A stretch of 64,000 nucleotides of DNA from Muribaculaceae bacterium. Its GTDB lineage: Bacteria; Bacteroidota; Bacteroidia; Bacteroidales; Muribaculaceae. The position numbers and the translations under genes were made by a program. The notes below the pieces were generated by a model. That model saw nothing but the letters and a program-made list of their open reading frames with translations. It made no database searches and was not told the DNA's origin. The stretch lies in NCBI GenBank assembly GCA_017555085.1, contig JAFZHD010000018.1, positions 124,001 through 188,000 of the forward strand, in the 5' to 3' direction. This document shows, in pieces, positions 61,551-64,000 of this stretch (position 1 is its first letter; each line of letters opens with the position of its first letter).

Positions 61551-61558
61551 TAACTTTA
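61551..61558 (+). promoter_or_regulatory. -7-like box TAACTTTA for the small lipoprotein
   Basis: It differs by one base from TAnnTTTG, 31 bases before the ATG at 61590. Confidence 0.4.
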
Positions 61559-61589
61559 CGAAAATAAGAACTAATAATCAAATTTTACC

Positions 61590-61883
61590 ATGAAACTAAC
61601 TACCACTATTCTCGCTTCATTTTTTTGCATATTTTATTTTTCATCGTGTGCTTCACAAAAATGGTCTGCTATTAGCGAAAATGCTAACACAGAACAAATC
61701 CTACAACAACAATTTCCACAACTTTATTCAAAGAGCAAATCAGGTGAAATTGTTATAACTAAAATCGAGCAACGAGTTGAGAAAAACGGCGAAATCAAAT
61801 ATCGCGTAATCATTGGGGAGAAAAACAACAATGATGACGACAGTTATATTTGGGATACAATATATCGACCTTCAATGAACTAA
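61590..61883 (+). CDS. small lipoprotein, function unknown
   Basis: The 97-residue protein has a typical lipoprotein signal with Cys20 (FSSCASQK) and a short soluble part with alternating charged residues (GEIVITKIEQRVEKNGEIKY, about 52-71). I do not recognise a family. It stands alone between fabI and an ECF sigma gene, with a promoter-like box and an inverted repeat upstream and a terminator downstream, so it is a single-gene unit that may be regulated. Confidence 0.7.
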   Translation: MKLTTTILASFFCIFYFSSCASQKWSAISENANTEQILQQQFPQLYSKSKSGEIVITKIEQRVEKNGEIKYRVIIGEKNNNDDDSYIWDTIYRPSMN

Positions 61884-61912
61884 ATTCCCCTCTTTTCAAC
61901 ATCTCGACTATA

Positions 61913-61942
61913 AACAAAAGGCCTAATTAGGCTTTTTGTGAA
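61913..61942 (+). terminator. terminator after the small lipoprotein
   Basis: ACAAAA-GGCCT pairs with AGGC-TTTTTGT around AATT, with T residues within the stem. Confidence 0.6.
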
Positions 61943-62013
61943 ATTTTCTTCAAAATTTTTGAAACTTATTCATCATTTGTGCATCTAATAGGCAGAATAC
62001 AATAATAAACACG

Positions 62014-62496
62014 ATGAATAACATTGAAATTGAATTCACGAAACTCATTGAGGATCATAAGCATACGATATATACCGTTTGCTATTTCTTCTCAAAAGAC
62101 ACTGACGAGGTTAGTGACCTTTTTCAGGAAATACTCATCAATATATGGAATGGGTTTAACTCCTTTAAAGGGAAAAGCGACATCAAGACATGGATATGGC
62201 GAATCAGCCTAAACACTTGTAACTTTGAATTCCGCAAAAAGAAAACTCGGATAGTAACAGTTCCTCTCACTATTGATGTTGACCTTTACAATGATACCGA
62301 TGCAAAAAGCCAACAAATTCAAATACTATATGACCGTATCAACAGGCTTAAAGTATTTGATAGAGCCATCATATTACTTTGGTTGGAAAACATGAATTAC
62401 CAAGATATCGCCGATGTGATGGGTATTTCGGTATCAAATGTAAAATCTCGATTATTCCGAATCAAGGAACAACTCAAATCTATGTCTAACTGCTAA
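62014..62496 (+). CDS. ECF RNA polymerase sigma factor
   Basis: The 160-residue sigma-70 family protein has region 2 (about 10-75, DLFQEILINIWNGFNSFKGKSDIKTWIWRI) and region 4 (about 100-155) with the helix-turn-helix NYQDIADVMGISVSNVKSRLFRIKEQL. No canonical housekeeping box precedes it, which fits autoregulation. The next gene, 13 bases downstream, encodes a membrane protein with an N-terminal coiled coil, a plausible anti-sigma factor. No FecR or SusC/D genes are near, so it is not a classic FecI-type polysaccharide regulator. Confidence 0.93.
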   Translation: MNNIEIEFTKLIEDHKHTIYTVCYFFSKDTDEVSDLFQEILINIWNGFNSFKGKSDIKTWIWRISLNTCNFEFRKKKTRIVTVPLTIDVDLYNDTDAKSQQIQILYDRINRLKVFDRAIILLWLENMNYQDIADVMGISVSNVKSRLFRIKEQLKSMSNC

Positions 62497-62509
62497 TCTA
62501 CTACAAACT

Positions 62510-63094
62510 ATGTCACAACTTGAAGAAATCAGCGAATTGCAAGAACTCAAAGAGCAATTCAATCTCATTAGCGAAAAACTTGAACAACAAGTTATCATAA
62601 ACAAGACTCTAATACATGAGTCTATGAACAAAAAAATCTCTTATGTGGACCGAACATTCAAAATCTATTCCATATTAGTAATTATAGCCACGCCTATATT
62701 TTTAGGACTTCTTCTTTTGCATAATGCACATTGGGCTGTGATTATATTCGCTTTATTGTCATTGCTGTCAGAAGGTGTTTTATATTACACCGCGTTTCAC
62801 AAACTAAATAGCAACGATTTGCTAATGTTAGGATTTGTCGATGCAATGGGACGAGTGGCAAAATTCAAAAAACGAATTAAAACCATAACCTGCATCATGC
62901 TTATACCAGGAATAGCCCTATTCATCATATATGTCGGACTTACCACAAATTTCAATTTCGACATCAATATAGTGATATTTTATGCGATTTTTGTAAGTGC
63001 CGCATTTATTTGGGAACTTTTACGCACAAAAAAGATGTTCCGACAACTTGACGGCATTCTTGCCCAAATCAAAGAGATTAGAAGTGCAGAATAA
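62510..63094 (+). CDS. membrane protein, putative anti-sigma partner
   Basis: The 194-residue protein has a cytoplasmic N-terminal coiled coil (about 1-45, rich in Leu/Glu/Gln), about four membrane segments in two pairs (about 52-70, 74-94, 124-142 and 150-166) and a short basic tail. No zinc-binding anti-sigma motif (HxxxCxxC) is visible. I infer an anti-sigma role from the 13-base distance to the ECF gene and the coiled coil. No family is recognised. Confidence 0.6.
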   Translation: MSQLEEISELQELKEQFNLISEKLEQQVIINKTLIHESMNKKISYVDRTFKIYSILVIIATPIFLGLLLLHNAHWAVIIFALLSLLSEGVLYYTAFHKLNSNDLLMLGFVDAMGRVAKFKKRIKTITCIMLIPGIALFIIYVGLTTNFNFDINIVIFYAIFVSAAFIWELLRTKKMFRQLDGILAQIKEIRSAE

Positions 63095-63103
63095 TAACAA
63101 ACA

Positions 63104-63141
63104 AAAAATGGCTGCTTACCACATTGTAAGTAGCCATTTTT
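63104..63141. terminator. terminator after the ECF/membrane pair
   Basis: AAAAATGGCT and CTTAC pair with GTAAG and AGCCATTTTT, with one mismatch, around a 6-base loop. It also serves the converging lipoprotein gene. Confidence 0.8.
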
Positions 63142-63155
63142 GTAGTTAGTAGTCA

Positions 63156-63623
63156 TTAGTTTTCAAAGTCAGGATAAATCATAAATTCAGCCGAGGGGTC
63201 GCCATTAGGAATATCATCGGCACTGTCAACTACCTTTATACGGAATTTCGCCACTGCTATTGCCGGAGAATATCCGTCGGATAACAACGAACAACGCAAT
63301 TTCAGCAAATGCTTGCCTTCCATTTCGGGATAGGTTTTTACGGCGAAATAGAAAGGAGGAACAACAGTTGAACCTACAAACATTCTATCCCAAAAGAATG
63401 ACACTGACGCCAATACAACATTTGCATTGCTATCAACCGGAGCAACCATCACATCATTAACCTTAAAGGTGTCGCCTTGAACAACATAGGCTGTGCCATC
63501 AACAATTGTCACTCCACTTACATCTAACGACATTTTCACGCGAGGAAAAACATCGTCATCGTTATCACACGACACCAACAAGAATGGCAGTGCTACCAAC
63601 AAATAATAAAAAACCTTTTTCAT
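63156..63623 (-). CDS. lipoprotein of unknown function
   Basis: The 155-residue protein has a signal peptide ending at Cys19 (LLVSCDND), and its beta-rich body resembles Bacteroidales periplasmic or surface beta-sandwich lipoproteins (GTAYVVQGDTFKVNDVMVAPVD near 42-63). I do not recognise a family. The Asp-rich patch just after the Cys (DNDDD) is typical of surface-exported lipoproteins of this phylum. It lies between the clpB end and the ECF pair. Confidence 0.7.
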   Translation of the reverse strand: MKKVFYYLLVALPFLLVSCDNDDDVFPRVKMSLDVSGVTIVDGTAYVVQGDTFKVNDVMVAPVDSNANVVLASVSFFWDRMFVGSTVVPPFYFAVKTYPEMEGKHLLKLRCSLLSDGYSPAIAVAKFRIKVVDSADDIPNGDPSAEFMIYPDFEN

Positions 63624-63627
63624 AACA

Positions 63628-63669
63628 TTAAGCCGTTTGATTTAATCAATATTAAAACAAACGGCTTAA
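63628..63669 (-). terminator. hairpin between clpB and the lipoprotein gene
   Basis: TTAAGCCGTTTG and CAAACGGCTTAA form a perfect 12-bp stem with an AT-rich 18-base loop. There is no T tract after it on the minus strand, so it may be an attenuator or mRNA-stabilising stem rather than a full terminator. Confidence 0.5.
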
Positions 63670-63691
63670 TCTATTGTTCGGTTACAGCAAC

Positions 63692-64000
63692 TTAATTTTC
63701 AAATAACAAGTTGCCGTCGCGATAGTCAATTATGATTTGGCAGTCTTTGTCAATCTTTTGCGCCAAGATGTCTTTTGACAACTGATTCAAAATCAAGCGA
63801 TGGATAACCCTCTTAACAGGTCGAGCACCAAATTCGGGGTCATAACCCTCTTCGGCCAAATAGTGTAGCGCCGCAGGAGTGACTTCAAGCGATATACCAT
63901 TATAGGCAAGCATCTTTTTGACGCCATCGATTTGCAAGGCCACAATTTGCTCAATTTCTTCTTGGTTGAGAGGTGTAAACATTATGGTTTCGTCAATTCG
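63692..64000 (-). CDS. clpB: ATP-dependent chaperone ClpB, C-terminal part (partial)
   Basis: The frame runs off the window edge, so only about the last 102 residues are seen. They start within the second AAA+ module (RIDETIMFTPLNQEEI) and cover the D2 small domain with YDPEFGARPVKRVIHR, typical of ClpB just before its C-terminus. ClpB rescues aggregated proteins with DnaK. ClpC or ClpA are less likely given the sequence; the exact class rests on the short visible part. Confidence 0.88.
   Translation of the reverse strand, partial: RIDETIMFTPLNQEEIEQIVALQIDGVKKMLAYNGISLEVTPAALHYLAEEGYDPEFGARPVKRVIHRLILNQLSKDILAQKIDKDCQIIIDYRDGNLLFEN

Noticed and set aside
1..64000. CRISPR arrays, rRNA, riboswitches and insertion sequences
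   Set aside because: I looked for regular short repeats, rRNA motifs and transposase frames and found none. No riboswitch-like leader was convincing.

Overview
The window is a chromosomal segment of a gut-type Bacteroidales, most plausibly Muribaculaceae or a close relative (the family is an inference; the order is well supported). The evidence is the Bacteroidota promoter box TAnnTTTG upstream of many genes, Bacteroidales-restricted families (Porin_10, DUF4270, DUF4827, DUF5106-like, UpxY), a TonB-dependent receptor with a CarboxypepD_reg-like N-terminus, and the order purH-mreB-mreC-mreD-mrdA-rodA. I see no insertion sequence, CRISPR array, rRNA or phage module. One tRNA (Cys) is present.

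Layout. 1-6.1 kb: tail of a DUF5106/thioredoxin-like gene, an S9 peptidase lipoprotein, a nitroreductase, and a porin/solute-binding pair. 6.1-15 kb: valS, a cytoplasmic GH13 amylase overlapping prs, a GDSL hydrolase and a TonB-dependent receptor. 15.0-29.1 kb: a surface polysaccharide locus on the + strand, in one continuous array from one candidate promoter: a short leader ORF resembling the EF-Tu P-loop region, a UpxY antiterminator, an acyltransferase, six glycosyltransferases, an EpsG-like polymerase, a hexapeptide acetyltransferase, a PglC-type priming transferase, a DegT aminotransferase, gmd, fcl (GDP-fucose) and a WecA/WbpL-type priming transferase. 29.2-36.4 kb (minus): rpmH, an exported muropeptide-processing operon (transglutaminase, NlpC/P60, dipeptide epimerase) and a DHH-DUF4827-glmM operon. 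36.8-44 kb (+): purH and the rod-shape/elongasome operon. 44-48.3 kb: a secreted GH13 protein, a LysE exporter and a CBM9-like protein. 48.4-54.5 kb (minus): an operon of nDsbD, DsbD, MazG, TopB, Nudix and an unlisted 56-residue Cys-rich membrane protein, followed by tRNA-Cys. 54.6-64 kb: a glycogen-synthase-like short protein with DUF4270, an ABC-F ATPase, a GHL10 glycosidase, fabI, small lipoproteins, an ECF sigma factor with a membrane partner, and the clpB 3' end.

The common theme is the cell envelope: peptidoglycan synthesis (glmM, mre/mrd), peptidoglycan recycling, capsule, outer-membrane proteins and periplasmic thiol chemistry. The most unusual items are the EF-Tu-like leader ORF before upxY, the acyltransferase whose only good start is an ATA overlapping the upxY stop, the glycogen-synthase-like protein lacking its substrate loop, the hidden Cys-rich small protein beside tRNA-Cys, a likely frameshift at the amylase/prs junction, and a perfect 30-bp tandem duplication at the end of the DHH gene. 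Positions and motifs were read by hand; family names rest on recognised motifs, not on a database search.
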